From positions 5,967,001 through 6,031,000 of the forward strand of contig NZ_CP025113.1 of assembly GCF_002831585.1 (NCBI RefSeq): 64,000 bases of DNA. Reading direction: 5' to 3'. The first letter of the stretch is position 1; each line of letters begins with the position of its first letter. Made by a program: the position numbers and the translations under genes. Below the pieces are notes generated by a model. That model was not told the DNA's origin, did not search any database, and was given only the letters and a program-made list of their open reading frames with translations. Origin of the DNA: Bradyrhizobium sp. SK17 (lineage in GTDB: Bacteria > Pseudomonadota > Alphaproteobacteria > Rhizobiales > Xanthobacteraceae). This document shows positions 44,891 to 53,458 of the stretch, in pieces.

Positions 44891-46023
44891 CGCACGCGCT
44901 CCAGGAACATGCTGACATGCGACGACAGCACGCCGCCGTCGCCGTGCAGCAGCGCAACCGAGGCATCGCGCACCTGACGGTTGTCGGCGCGGCCGGTCAT
45001 CTGCAATTGGGTCTCGACCAGATGCGCCATCGCACCGCCGACGCCGCAATGGCCGTAGCTGAGCAGGCCGCCATGGGTGTTGAGCGGCATCTCGCCATCC
45101 CCGTTGAAATAGCCGGCACGGACTCGCGCCGCCGCCTCGCCGCGCCCGGCAAGACCGAGGTCTTCCAGCAGCATCGCAAGCGTGATCGTGAAGCTATCGT
45201 AGACCGCGGCGTAGCGCACGTCCGAGATCGCGACACCCGCTGCCTGCTTTGCTTTCGCGATCGAAATCTCCGCGCCGAGTTCGCTCAACGCGGGCGCAGC
45301 CGTGACATGCTGATGGGTGTGCGCCTGTGCGCAGCCGCGGACGCGGACCCGCCGCTCGCCGGTCGGCTCGCGGCTGATCACGCAAGCGGCACCGCCGTCC
45401 GACACCGGGCAGCAGTCGAGCAGCTTGAGCGGCATCGCCACCGGCTTCGAGGCCATCACGTCGGCAACCGTGATCGGCTCATGGAATTGCGCGCCGGGAT
45501 GCATCAGCGCGTGCTTGCGCATCAGCACCGCGAACTCGGCAAGGTCTTCTTGCGTCAGGCCGTATTCATGCATGTAGCGGGTCGCGACCAGGCCGTAATA
45601 GGCCGGGATCGTCGGCCCCAAGGTCACCTCGTAGTCGGGATGCCCGACCTGGGCGAGCGCCTGGATCGAGGCGTCGCGGCTCTGCCCCGTCAGCCGGTTC
45701 TCGCCACCGACCACCAGCACATGCTTCGCCACGCCGGCATCGACGAGCTGATGCGCCAGCATGGTCATCGCCAGTCCGGTCGCACCGCCGACCTGCACGG
45801 CATGAGCATAGGATGGGCGGATGCCGAAATGCTCGGCAAACACGGTCGCGAGCATGATGTGCGGCGAGACGGTGGAATAGCCGCACAGGATGCCATCGAT
45901 GTCGGTACGCTTCAGCCCGGCGTCTGCGATCGCGAGCTCGGCCGCCTTGCTCATCAGGTCGAGCGATGATGAGCCCTCATGCTTGCCGTAGGATGTGAGA
46001 CCGACGCCGGTGACGAAGCTCAT
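44887..46023 (-). CDS. Thiolase-like protein (SCP2/lipid-transfer thiolase type)
   Basis: A 378-residue thiolase-fold protein. The N-terminal 'VTGVGLTSYGKHEGSSS' and 'GILCGYSTVSPHIMLATV' mark the fold, with 'VQVGGATGLAMTMLAHQLV' in place of the usual active-site cysteine helix: the expected Cys-x-Ser-Gly is not seen. The C-terminal 'NTHGGLLSYGHCGVGGAMAHLVE' retains the His and Cys region. This resembles non-classical thiolases that partner DUF35 proteins and may act as aldolases rather than true thiolases. It overlaps the OB-fold gene by 4 bases. Confidence 0.85.
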   Translation of the reverse strand: MSFVTGVGLTSYGKHEGSSSLDLMSKAAELAIADAGLKRTDIDGILCGYSTVSPHIMLATVFAEHFGIRPSYAHAVQVGGATGLAMTMLAHQLVDAGVAKHVLVVGGENRLTGQSRDASIQALAQVGHPDYEVTLGPTIPAYYGLVATRYMHEYGLTQEDLAEFAVLMRKHALMHPGAQFHEPITVADVMASKPVAMPLKLLDCCPVSDGGAACVISREPTGERRVRVRGCAQAHTHQHVTAAPALSELGAEISIAKAKQAAGVAISDVRYAAVYDSFTITLAMLLEDLGLAGRGEAAARVRAGYFNGDGEMPLNTHGGLLSYGHCGVGGAMAHLVETQLQMTGRADNRQVRDASVALLHGDGGVLSSHVSMFLERVR

Positions 46024-46044
46024 GTCAGCGCACCTCTCTCAGAG

Positions 46045-46144
46045 CGTCATTCCGGGGCGACGCGAAGCGACGAGCCCGGAATCCATAACCACCATCGTGA
46101 GTATGGATTCCGGGCTCGCGCCAAGCGGCGCGCCCCGGAATGAC
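46045..46144. repeat. Interspersed inverted repeat (CATTCCGGGGCG type)
   Basis: 'cgtcattccggggcg' (from 46045) and 'cgccccggaatgaca' (to 46144) are reverse complements, with 'cccggaatccata' and 'tatggattccggg' paired inside. It lies between the acyl-CoA dehydrogenase and thiolase-like genes on the same strand. Confidence 0.9.
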
Positions 46145-46170
46145 AAGTGGAGACATCCGTCGCTCATCCA

Positions 46171-47337
46171 TCAATACGACTTCGGAAGGCCGAGCACCTT
46201 CTCGCCGATGAAGCTGAGGATGAGCTGCGGGCTGATCGGCGCGATGCGCGGGATCAGTGATTCCCGCAAGTAGCGCTCGACGTGATATTCCTTGGCGTAG
46301 CCGAAGCCGCCATGGGTCATCACCGCCTGCTCGCAGGCATGGAAGCCGGCTTCCGCCGCCAGATACTTTGCCGAGTTCGCCGCGGGGCCGCACGGCAGGT
46401 TCTGGTCATATTGCCAGCCGGCGCGCAGCACCATCAGCCAGGCCGCCTCGAGCTCCATCCAGCACTTCGCCAGCGGATGCTGGATCGCCTGGTTCATGCC
46501 GATCGGGCGGTTGAACACGATGCGACCCTTGGCGTAGTCCGACGCCCGCTTCAGCGCGATCTGGCCAAGGCCTACCGCTTCGGCCGCGATCAGGATGCGC
46601 TCGGGGTTCATGCCGTGTAGGATGTATTCGAAGCCGCGCCCCTCCTCGCCGATGCGATCCTCGACTGGAATCTCGAAATTCTCGAAGAACAGCTCGTTGG
46701 AGTCGACCGGCTTGCGGCCCATCTTCTCGATCTCATGCACGGTGACGCGCTTGCGGTCGAAATCGGTGTAGAACAGGCTGAGACCGTGGGTCGGGCTGCG
46801 CACCTCCTCCAGCGGCGTGGTGCGCGCGAGCAGCAGGATCTTGTTGGCGACCTGCGCGGTCGAAATCCACACCTTCTGGCCGTTGACGACGTATTTTTCG
46901 CCCTGGCGCACCGCGCGGGTCTTGAGCTGCGTGGTGTTGAGGCCGGTGTTCGGCTCGGTCACCGCAAAGCACGACTTGTCGCGACCGTCGATGATCGGCG
47001 GCAGCATGCGCTGGCACTGTTCCTTGGTGCCGAACACGACGACCGGATTGAGCCCGAACACGTTCATGTGCACGGCCGACGCGCCCGACATGCCGGCCCC
47101 GGACTCGGAGATCGTGCGCATCATGATCGCGGCGTCGGTGATACCGAGGCCGGAGCCGCCATATTCCTCCGGGATGCAGATGCCGAGCCAGCCGGCATCG
47201 GCCAGCGCGCGGTGGAAGTCGGCCGGAAAGCCGCCCTCCTTGTCCTTCTTCAGCCAGTACGCTTCGTCAAAGCGCGAGCAGATTTTTGCCACCGCGTCGC
47301 GGATCGATTCCTGGTTGGCGGAGAGTGCGAAATCCAT
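46171..47337 (-). CDS. Acyl-CoA dehydrogenase
   Basis: A 388-residue flavin-dependent acyl-CoA dehydrogenase. Visible blocks are 'FAVTEPNTGLNTTQLKTRA' (flavin/substrate region), 'KVWISTAQVANKILLLART' and 'HGGFGYAKEYHVERYLRES'. After the last block the usual 'EGTNEI' is replaced by 'LIPRIAPISPQLILSFIGE', so the standard catalytic glutamate of short-chain enzymes is elsewhere or absent; this is common in branched-chain and atypical members. It is downstream of the CoA-transferase gene with 11 bases between them, suggesting one transcript. Confidence 0.9.
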   Translation of the reverse strand: MDFALSANQESIRDAVAKICSRFDEAYWLKKDKEGGFPADFHRALADAGWLGICIPEEYGGSGLGITDAAIMMRTISESGAGMSGASAVHMNVFGLNPVVVFGTKEQCQRMLPPIIDGRDKSCFAVTEPNTGLNTTQLKTRAVRQGEKYVVNGQKVWISTAQVANKILLLARTTPLEEVRSPTHGLSLFYTDFDRKRVTVHEIEKMGRKPVDSNELFFENFEIPVEDRIGEEGRGFEYILHGMNPERILIAAEAVGLGQIALKRASDYAKGRIVFNRPIGMNQAIQHPLAKCWMELEAAWLMVLRAGWQYDQNLPCGPAANSAKYLAAEAGFHACEQAVMTHGGFGYAKEYHVERYLRESLIPRIAPISPQLILSFIGEKVLGLPKSY

Positions 47338-47348
47338 CTGTCGTGCTC

Positions 47349-48548
47349 CTATGCCTGCGCCGCTTTGGCTGCGCCGTCGCGCACCATCGCTGCGATCTCC
47401 TCGGTCGAGAAACCGGCCTCGCGCAGGATTGCTTCACTGTGCTCGCCGAGCCGCGGCGCCAGCCGGCTCGGCTCCACCTTGGTCTCCGACCAGCGTGCGG
47501 ACGGCGTCATGCTGCGGATGCGCCCTTCCGTCGGGTGATCGACCACGGGAAAGACGCCGGTCGTGACCATATGCGGGTCCTCGAGCAGGCTCTCGAGATC
47601 GTGCATCGGCATCACGGGCACGTCGGCCTTCTCGAGGATCTCGTTCCACTCGGCCGTGGTCTTGGTCTCAAGGATGCGCGCGAGCTCGGCATAGACCACA
47701 TCGATATTGGTGGCGCGGCCGGCGAAGGTGGCGAATTTCGGATCGTTGCGCAGATCGTCGCGCCCGGTCGCCTTGAAGAAATTCTCCCACTGCTTGTCGT
47801 TGTAGACGATCACGCAGATGTAGCCGTCCAGCGTCTTGTACGGCCGCCGGTCTGGCGAGAGATGGCGCGCATAACCGCCCTTGTCGAGCGGCGGGTCGTA
47901 GGTCAGCCCGCCCATGTGGTCGCCCATGACGAAGCCGGCCATGGTCTCGAACATCGGAATGTCGACGCGCTGGCCCTGCCCGGTGCGGTCGCGATGCACC
48001 AGGCTCGCGCAGATCGCGCCGACCGCGGTGAGGCCGACGATGCGATCGACCAGCGCATTCGGCACGTAGCGCGGCACGCCGTCCGAGGTCTGCGCCATCA
48101 GCGCCGGCAGCGCGGTCGCGCCCTGGATCAGATCGTCATAAGCGGGCTTGGCGGCATACGGCCCGTCCTGGCCGAAGCCGAACACGCCGGCATAGATCAG
48201 CCGCGGATTGACCTTGGCGATGACATCGTAGCCGAGTTGCAGCCGGGCCATCGCCTGCGGACGCACGTTGTAGACCAGCACGTCGGCCTTTGCGATCAAC
48301 CGCAGCACCGCTTCGCGGCCCGCGGGCTTTTTCAGATCGAGGCAGATCGAACGCTTGCTGCGGTTGGTGTTGAGGAACACCGGGCCCATGCCGGGATGCC
48401 GGGTCGGGCCGATCTGCCGCGTCACGTCGCCGTCGGGCGATTCCACCTTGATGACGTCGGCGCCGTAGTCGCCGAGCATCTGCGTGGCGTAGGGTCCCAT
48501 CAGCACGGTCGTCATGTCGACGACCTTGATACCCTGCAATGGTCCCAT
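47349..48548 (-). CDS. CaiB/BaiF-family CoA transferase
   Basis: A 399-residue class III CoA transferase, which moves CoA between carboxylates through an enzyme-bound aspartyl intermediate. The N-terminal 'LQGIKVVDMTTVLMGPYATQ' split is typical. 'NRSKRSICLDLKKPAGREAV' follows, and the catalytic aspartate is in 'AKPAYDDLIQGATAL', with 'GFGQDGPYAAKPAY' before it. It probably activates the substrate that the adjacent acyl-CoA dehydrogenase then oxidises. The acceptor acid cannot be inferred. Confidence 0.92.
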   Translation of the reverse strand: MGPLQGIKVVDMTTVLMGPYATQMLGDYGADVIKVESPDGDVTRQIGPTRHPGMGPVFLNTNRSKRSICLDLKKPAGREAVLRLIAKADVLVYNVRPQAMARLQLGYDVIAKVNPRLIYAGVFGFGQDGPYAAKPAYDDLIQGATALPALMAQTSDGVPRYVPNALVDRIVGLTAVGAICASLVHRDRTGQGQRVDIPMFETMAGFVMGDHMGGLTYDPPLDKGGYARHLSPDRRPYKTLDGYICVIVYNDKQWENFFKATGRDDLRNDPKFATFAGRATNIDVVYAELARILETKTTAEWNEILEKADVPVMPMHDLESLLEDPHMVTTGVFPVVDHPTEGRIRSMTPSARWSETKVEPSRLAPRLGEHSEAILREAGFSTEEIAAMVRDGAAKAAQA

Positions 48549-48714
48549 CGTGCTGCTCGCTCCCCGGCTGTTCTGGATTGAAGCCTAGTAACGGGAGGTC
48601 TTTGCCGAGATCAAGCGGCGCCGGGCGTATGGGCGTATGCGTGGCGGCGGTTGGGTCGTTTCCGCGCGGCGGAACGCAGCGCGGGCCGATCAGGCGCCCG
48701 CCGTTCCTCGTCCA

Positions 48715-48915
48715 TTACTGCCCGGTCATCGCCTCGCGCGCCTTCAGGAGCTTTTCCAGTTCCGCATTCTGCTGCTCGAGCCGCTCGGCGATGCGTTCCT
48801 CGACTTCGGCGCCGGCAGCGCCCGCGGCCTGCTCGATCAGCTGCCTGATATTGTCCCGGAGGATCGCAATGCGATCGTTCACTTCCGACAGCGACAGGGA
48901 CGTCTCGATACCCAT
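48715..48915 (-). CDS. Small coiled-coil protein of unknown function
   Basis: A 66-residue protein from the ATG at 48915, with a GGGAG site upstream. Almost the whole length is helix-forming, with heptad-like spacing of hydrophobic residues in 'RIAILRDNIRQLIEQAAG' and 'IAERLEQQNAELEKLLKA', so a dimeric coiled coil is likely. A TTG 21 bases upstream could add 7 residues. It lies between two acyl-CoA operons and shares their strand. No family recognised. Confidence 0.65.
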   Translation of the reverse strand: MGIETSLSLSEVNDRIAILRDNIRQLIEQAAGAAGAEVEERIAERLEQQNAELEKLLKAREAMTGQ

Positions 48916-49056
48916 GGTCCGTTCTCCCGGTGACAAGGCGCAGGCAGCTTAGCGCGACGGGGGGCTGTGGCCTATCCCTTAACGGCTCCAGCGCCCCAAT
49001 CCCTGCTTTGCATGGGGTTGTTTTCAATGTTTTCGATTTGGCCCGGCCCGATCGCC

Positions 49057-50595
49057 TTAGCCCATGCCCTTGGCCATCATCTCCCGCAGCGCGGTCTTCA
49101 GCACCTTGCCATAATTGTTCTTCGGCAGGGCATCGAGATAGACGTAGCGCTTCGGCCGCTTGAAGCGGGCGATCGAGGCAAGGCAATGCGCGTCGAGCCC
49201 GCCATCGTCGGCGCTGGCGCCGTCCTCCAGCACCACGCAGGCGACGACGATCTCGCCCCATTCCGGATCCGGCACACCGATCGCCGAGACCTCGCGGACG
49301 TCGGGATGGGTCAACAGCGCTTCCTCGACCTCGCGCGGATAGATGTTGGTGCCGCCGGAGATGATGACGTCCTTGGAGCGGTCCGACAGCGTCAGGAAGC
49401 CGTCAGCATCGAGCCGGCCGACGTCGCCGGTGCGCAGCCAGCCATCCTTCAAGGTCTCGGCATTGGCCTTCGGGTTGTTCCAGTAGCCGAGCATCACGGT
49501 TGCGCCCTTGACCTCGATCTCGCCGGTCTCGCCCGCGGGCAGCGGCGTGCCATCCTTGTCGGTGATGCGGACGGTGACGACGCTCTGCGCGGTGCCGACC
49601 GACGCCAGCCGTTCGAGATAGCGCGGATGATTGCTCGCCCGGTGCCAGTCGCGCGACAGCGCCGTGATCGTCATCGGCGACTCGCCCTGGCCGTAGATCT
49701 GCACGAAGCGCTGGCCCATCGTCGCCATCGCGTCTCGGATGTCGGCGGTGTACATCGGCCCGCCGCCATAGATGATGGTGCGCAGCCCCTCGCCGTTCTC
49801 GCCGCGCTTCTTGGCGGCATCGACCAGGCGGCGCACCATGGTGGGTGCTGCAAACATCACGACATTGTCGAGCTGGCGGCCGAGGTTGAGCACCTCGTCC
49901 GGATCGAAGCCCCCGGTTTCAGGAACGACGTGGCGGCCGCCCATCCGGACATGCGGGAAATTGTACAGGCCGGCGCCATGCGAGATCGGCGCGGCATAGA
50001 GCGAGGCATCGCGCGGCGTCGCCGGATCGACGTCGGCGAGATAGCACAGCGACATCGCCAGCAGATTGCCGTGGCTCAGCATCACGCCCTTGGGCCGGCC
50101 TGTGGTGCCCGAAGTGTAGAACAGCCAGGCGAGGTCATTGGTCTCGCGCGGCAGCGGCGCCGGTGCGCCCTCGTCGCCTCGCATCGTCCGGTACGCGTCG
50201 CTGTCGACCGACAGCATGGTCATGCCGGCGGGGCAATCGTCCTTCGCCTCCGTCAGCGCACCAACCGTGTCATCGGAGACGAAAGCGAGCGTGGCGCCGC
50301 CATTGCCGCAGATCCACGCCGCCTCGCGGCCGTGCAGCTTGGCGTTGATCGGGATCGCTACCGCGCCGATCCACCAGATGCCGTAGAGGCATTCGAGATA
50401 TTGCGTGCAGTTCGACGCAAACAGCGCGACACGGTCGCCGGCGGCAATGCCGTGATCGCGCACCAGCGCCGCCCCGATCGAGGCGGCGCGGCGGGCGAAG
50501 GTCGCGTAGTCGGCGTCGAGATCAAAGCCGGTCAGCAGCGCCGGCGCATCGGGACGCGCCCGCGCCGTCGCCGCCAGCCATTCGGCAATGTTCAA
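49057..50595 (-). CDS. Acyl-CoA synthetase (AMP-forming)
   Basis: A 512-residue adenylate-forming ligase. The P-loop is 'LFYTSGTTGRPKGVMLSHG' (about residues 162-180). 'YGQGESPMTI' occupies the A5-like position, 'LRTGDVGRLDADGFLTLSDR' and 'ISGGTNIYPREVEEALL' mark the hinge, and the catalytic lysine is in 'PKNNYGKVLKTALRE'. It resembles long-chain or aryl acid CoA ligases of catabolic clusters. The only start compatible with the N-terminal 'NIAEWLAATARARPDAP' is a TTG at 50595. It lies 18 bases after the thiolase gene on the same strand. Confidence 0.9.
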   Translation of the reverse strand: MNIAEWLAATARARPDAPALLTGFDLDADYATFARRAASIGAALVRDHGIAAGDRVALFASNCTQYLECLYGIWWIGAVAIPINAKLHGREAAWICGNGGATLAFVSDDTVGALTEAKDDCPAGMTMLSVDSDAYRTMRGDEGAPAPLPRETNDLAWLFYTSGTTGRPKGVMLSHGNLLAMSLCYLADVDPATPRDASLYAAPISHGAGLYNFPHVRMGGRHVVPETGGFDPDEVLNLGRQLDNVVMFAAPTMVRRLVDAAKKRGENGEGLRTIIYGGGPMYTADIRDAMATMGQRFVQIYGQGESPMTITALSRDWHRASNHPRYLERLASVGTAQSVVTVRITDKDGTPLPAGETGEIEVKGATVMLGYWNNPKANAETLKDGWLRTGDVGRLDADGFLTLSDRSKDVIISGGTNIYPREVEEALLTHPDVREVSAIGVPDPEWGEIVVACVVLEDGASADDGGLDAHCLASIARFKRPKRYVYLDALPKNNYGKVLKTALREMMAKGMG

Positions 50596-50613
50596 GCTAC
50601 TTCACCGGTCAAG

Positions 50614-51783
50614 CTACTTGGCCGGCTCGAGGATCGAGACGTAGTTGGCGACCGCAGCGCCGCCCATGTTGAAGATGCCGCCGATCTGCGGATTCTTGAG
50701 CTGCATGCCCTCGGGCGCCTGGCCGGTGAGTTGCATCGCGGTCATCACATGCATCGAGACGCCGGTGGCGCCGATCGGATGGCCCTTGGCCTTCAGGCCG
50801 CCGGACGGATTGACCGGCAGCTTGCCGTCCTTCTGGGTCCAGCCTTCCTTGATCGCGCGCGCCCCCTGGCCCTTCGGCGTCAGGCCCATCGCTTCATATT
50901 CGATCAGTTCGGCGACCGTGAAGCAGTCGTGGGTTTCCACGAAGGAGAGATCGGAGAGTTGCAGGCCGGCCTTGTCCAGCGCGCGCTGCCAGGCGGTGGT
51001 GCAGCCTTCGAACTGGAGGATGTCACGCTTGGACATCGGCAGGAAATCCTGCGCATGCGCGGTCGCGCGGATGTTGACCGCCTTGCCCATGCTCTTGGCG
51101 GTCTCGGCATCGGTCAGCACCAGCGCGGCCGCGCCGTCCGACACCAGCGAGCAATCGGTGCGCTTCAGGGGACCGGCGACGAACGGGTTCTTGTCGCTCT
51201 CGGCGCGGCAGAACTCGAAGCCGAAATCCTTGCGCATCTGCGCATAGGGGTTGGCGACGCCGTTCTTGTGGTTCTTCGCCGCGATCATCGCCAGCGCGTC
51301 CGACTGGTCGCCGTATTTCTGGAAATAGGCCTGCGCGATCTTGCCGAACACGCCGGCAAAGCCGCCGACCGTATCGCCGTCCTCGGGCAGATACGATGCC
51401 TTCAAGAGGTTCTTGCCGATCTCCGGACCCGGCGTCCGGGTCATCTGCTCGACGCCGACCACCAGCACGATCTTGGCGGCGCCCGCCTCGATGGCGCGGA
51501 TACCCTGATGCACGGCGGCGGAGCCGGTGGCGCAGGCGTTCTCGACCCGGGTGGTCGGCTTGAAGCGCAGCGCCGGATTGGCCTGCAACACCAGCGACGC
51601 CGTGAAATCCTGCGGCGAGAAGCCGGCGTTGAAATGGCCGAGCATGATCTCGTCGACGTCGGATGCGGCAATGCCGGCATCGGCCAGTGCCTCGTTGGCG
51701 ACCTTGACGACGAGACCTTCAACGGTTTCCGCGTCGAACTTTCCGAATGGCGTGTGCGCCCAACCCACGATGCTGGCGGTCAT
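50614..51783 (-). CDS. Thiolase-family acyltransferase
   Basis: A 389-residue thiolase. The active cysteine lies in 'TRVENACATGSAAVHQGIRA' (about residue 89), and the C-terminal histidine block is 'VNPSGGLKAKGHPIGATGVSM'. It also has 'ETHDCFTVAELIEYEAMGL', a feature of the SCP2/DitF-type thiolases associated with steroid, terpenoid and fatty acid side-chain breakdown. It probably works with the acyl-CoA synthetase encoded immediately after it. It is 45 bases downstream-facing from the aldolase gene, with a short intergenic spacer. Confidence 0.9.
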   Translation of the reverse strand: MTASIVGWAHTPFGKFDAETVEGLVVKVANEALADAGIAASDVDEIMLGHFNAGFSPQDFTASLVLQANPALRFKPTTRVENACATGSAAVHQGIRAIEAGAAKIVLVVGVEQMTRTPGPEIGKNLLKASYLPEDGDTVGGFAGVFGKIAQAYFQKYGDQSDALAMIAAKNHKNGVANPYAQMRKDFGFEFCRAESDKNPFVAGPLKRTDCSLVSDGAAALVLTDAETAKSMGKAVNIRATAHAQDFLPMSKRDILQFEGCTTAWQRALDKAGLQLSDLSFVETHDCFTVAELIEYEAMGLTPKGQGARAIKEGWTQKDGKLPVNPSGGLKAKGHPIGATGVSMHVMTAMQLTGQAPEGMQLKNPQIGGIFNMGGAAVANYVSILEPAK

Positions 51784-51828
51784 GGCCGTATCTCCCTGTT
51801 CCTGTTCAGGGAGTTATGTAGCGTATCT

Positions 51829-52479
51829 TCAGGCGGCTTTCAGCGTTTTCATCGCCTTGGCGCACATGGCGGTTATGCCGGCCCAGTTGCCGGCGCGGAT
51901 ATCGGGCGCCGGGCACAGCCAGGAACCACCGACCGCCAGCACGTTGGGCTCGGCGAGCCAGGTCGCCGCATTGGCCTCGCCGATCCCGCCGGTCGGACAG
52001 ACCCTGACATGCGGGAATGGACCGGCCAAGGCCCGCAGTGCCTTGATACCGCCTGCCTGCTCGGCGGGGAAAAATTTGACGACGTCGAAGCCGTGCGCCA
52101 AGGCCTGCATCAACTCGGACGCGGTCGCGATTCCCGGCGCGAACGGCAACCCGCTGGCGGCCGCCGCCTGCAACAATTCGGGTGTCGCACCGGGACTGAT
52201 GCCGAATTTGGCGCCAAGCGCCGCCGCGCGCGCCAGATCGTCGGCGTTGAGGATGGTGCCGATCCCGACCACCGCGTCCGGCACCTCGGCGATGATGGCC
52301 TTGGCCGCATCGGCTGCGACCGGCGTGCGCAGCGTGACCTCGAGGGTGCGCACGCCACCCGCGACCAGCGCCTTGGCGAGCGGCACGGCGTCGGCAAGCC
52401 GCTCGATGGTCAGCACCGGGATCACGGTGGCCTGGCGGATCAGCTCGGCGATCCGGTCCTGCTTCGATGTCGTTGTCAT
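51829..52479 (-). CDS. eda: KDPG/KHG aldolase
   Basis: A 216-residue class I aldolase that cleaves 2-keto-3-deoxy-6-phosphogluconate to pyruvate and glyceraldehyde 3-phosphate (and 4-hydroxy-2-oxoglutarate). The Schiff-base lysine is K135 in 'GFDVVKFFPAEQAGG', the catalytic glutamate E47 is in 'VRTLEVTLRTP', and 'GIGTILNADDLARA' is the phosphate region. Its start overlaps the stop of the sugar kinase gene by 4 bases (52476-52479). It is the last gene of the sugar-acid operon and would complete phosphorylated Entner-Doudoroff type catabolism. Confidence 0.93.
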   Translation of the reverse strand: MTTTSKQDRIAELIRQATVIPVLTIERLADAVPLAKALVAGGVRTLEVTLRTPVAADAAKAIIAEVPDAVVGIGTILNADDLARAAALGAKFGISPGATPELLQAAAASGLPFAPGIATASELMQALAHGFDVVKFFPAEQAGGIKALRALAGPFPHVRVCPTGGIGEANAATWLAEPNVLAVGGSWLCPAPDIRAGNWAGITAMCAKAMKTLKAA

Positions 52480-53432
52480 TGCGAGGCCTTGCGGGATGGT
52501 GGGGGACGAGGCGTCTTTCTCGGTGGCATGGCGTAACGCGGAATGATCGCACCGGGATAGCACACCACGACACCGGCCAAACGATGACCCGCCCGCGCCG
52601 CCTCCACGGGCTCGGCGCCACCGAGCCGCGCGGCAAGATAGGCCGCGGCAAAACTGTCGCCGGCCGCGGTGGTATCGACCACCGGCTTGATGAGCGGCTC
52701 CGCCCGCACCTCGTTCGTCCCCGCACGGGAGCGCACGATGCAGGCGGGCTCGGCGAGCTTCAGCACGACCTCGGGGCTCGAGATGCCGGCGAGCAGCGCG
52801 GCGTTGCTCTCGCCGGGATAAAGCGGCGCCAGATCTTCGGTCGATGCCAGCACGATATCGGCGGTCTCGAACGCGCTGCTGAAGACCTTCCGCGCGACAC
52901 CCAGATCCGGCCAGCCGCGAGCGCGGAAATTGGTGTCGAATGCGAAGCGTGTTCCCAGCAGCCGCGCCCGCTTCAGCGCCGCCATCAGCCGCTCGCGTCC
53001 GTCCTCGCGCAGGATCGAGAGCGTGATCGCGGAGAGATAGACGATGTCGTAGGTCGCGAGCGAGTTCAGGATGTCGTCCGTCTCCGGCAGGTCCATCAGC
53101 TCGCGCGCGGCGGCGCTGTCACGCCAATGGAAGAAGCGCCGTTCGCCCCGGTCGTCGGTCTGTATCAGATAGAGCCCCGGCAGCCTGCCCGCCAACCGCG
53201 CGACACGTTTTGTCCCAATGCCCTCAACTGCCCAGCCCGCGATCATCTCGTCGCTCAGCGCATCGTCGCCGAGCGCCGTGATGTAGTCGATGTCGACACC
53301 AAGGCGCGACAGATAGAGCGCGGTGTTAAGCGTGTCACCGCCATAGGAGCGCGAATACAGCCCGCCGGGCTGGCCGCCCGGCGCCTGACGCAGCTCGATC
53401 ATGCATTCGCCGATGCTGGCAACCCTGGTCAT
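52476..53432 (-). CDS. kdgK: PfkB-family sugar kinase, probable 2-keto-3-deoxygluconate kinase
   Basis: A 318-residue ribokinase/PfkB-fold kinase. N-terminal 'IGECMIELRQAPGGQPGGLY' resembles KDG kinases, 'YGGDTLNTALYLSRLG' is the first PfkB signature and 'VVDTTAAGDSFAAAYLA' the second, with the catalytic aspartate. It would phosphorylate 2-keto-3-deoxygluconate (or a related deoxy-keto acid) for the aldolase whose gene it overlaps. The alternative is another PfkB substrate, but coupling to eda supports KDG. It lies 26 bases after the DenD-like gene. Confidence 0.88.
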   Translation of the reverse strand: MTRVASIGECMIELRQAPGGQPGGLYSRSYGGDTLNTALYLSRLGVDIDYITALGDDALSDEMIAGWAVEGIGTKRVARLAGRLPGLYLIQTDDRGERRFFHWRDSAAARELMDLPETDDILNSLATYDIVYLSAITLSILREDGRERLMAALKRARLLGTRFAFDTNFRARGWPDLGVARKVFSSAFETADIVLASTEDLAPLYPGESNAALLAGISSPEVVLKLAEPACIVRSRAGTNEVRAEPLIKPVVDTTAAGDSFAAAYLAARLGGAEPVEAARAGHRLAGVVVCYPGAIIPRYAMPPRKTPRPPPSRKASQ

Positions 53433-53458
53433 GATAAGACCCGCGAGCCGGATCGAAA

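Noticed and set aside
48967..52536. Very long open frame (over 1,100 codons) on the plus strand
   Set aside because: It runs antisense to the acyl-CoA synthetase, thiolase and aldolase genes. Its translation is Arg/His/Gly-rich without domains, the usual by-product of high GC at third codon positions.
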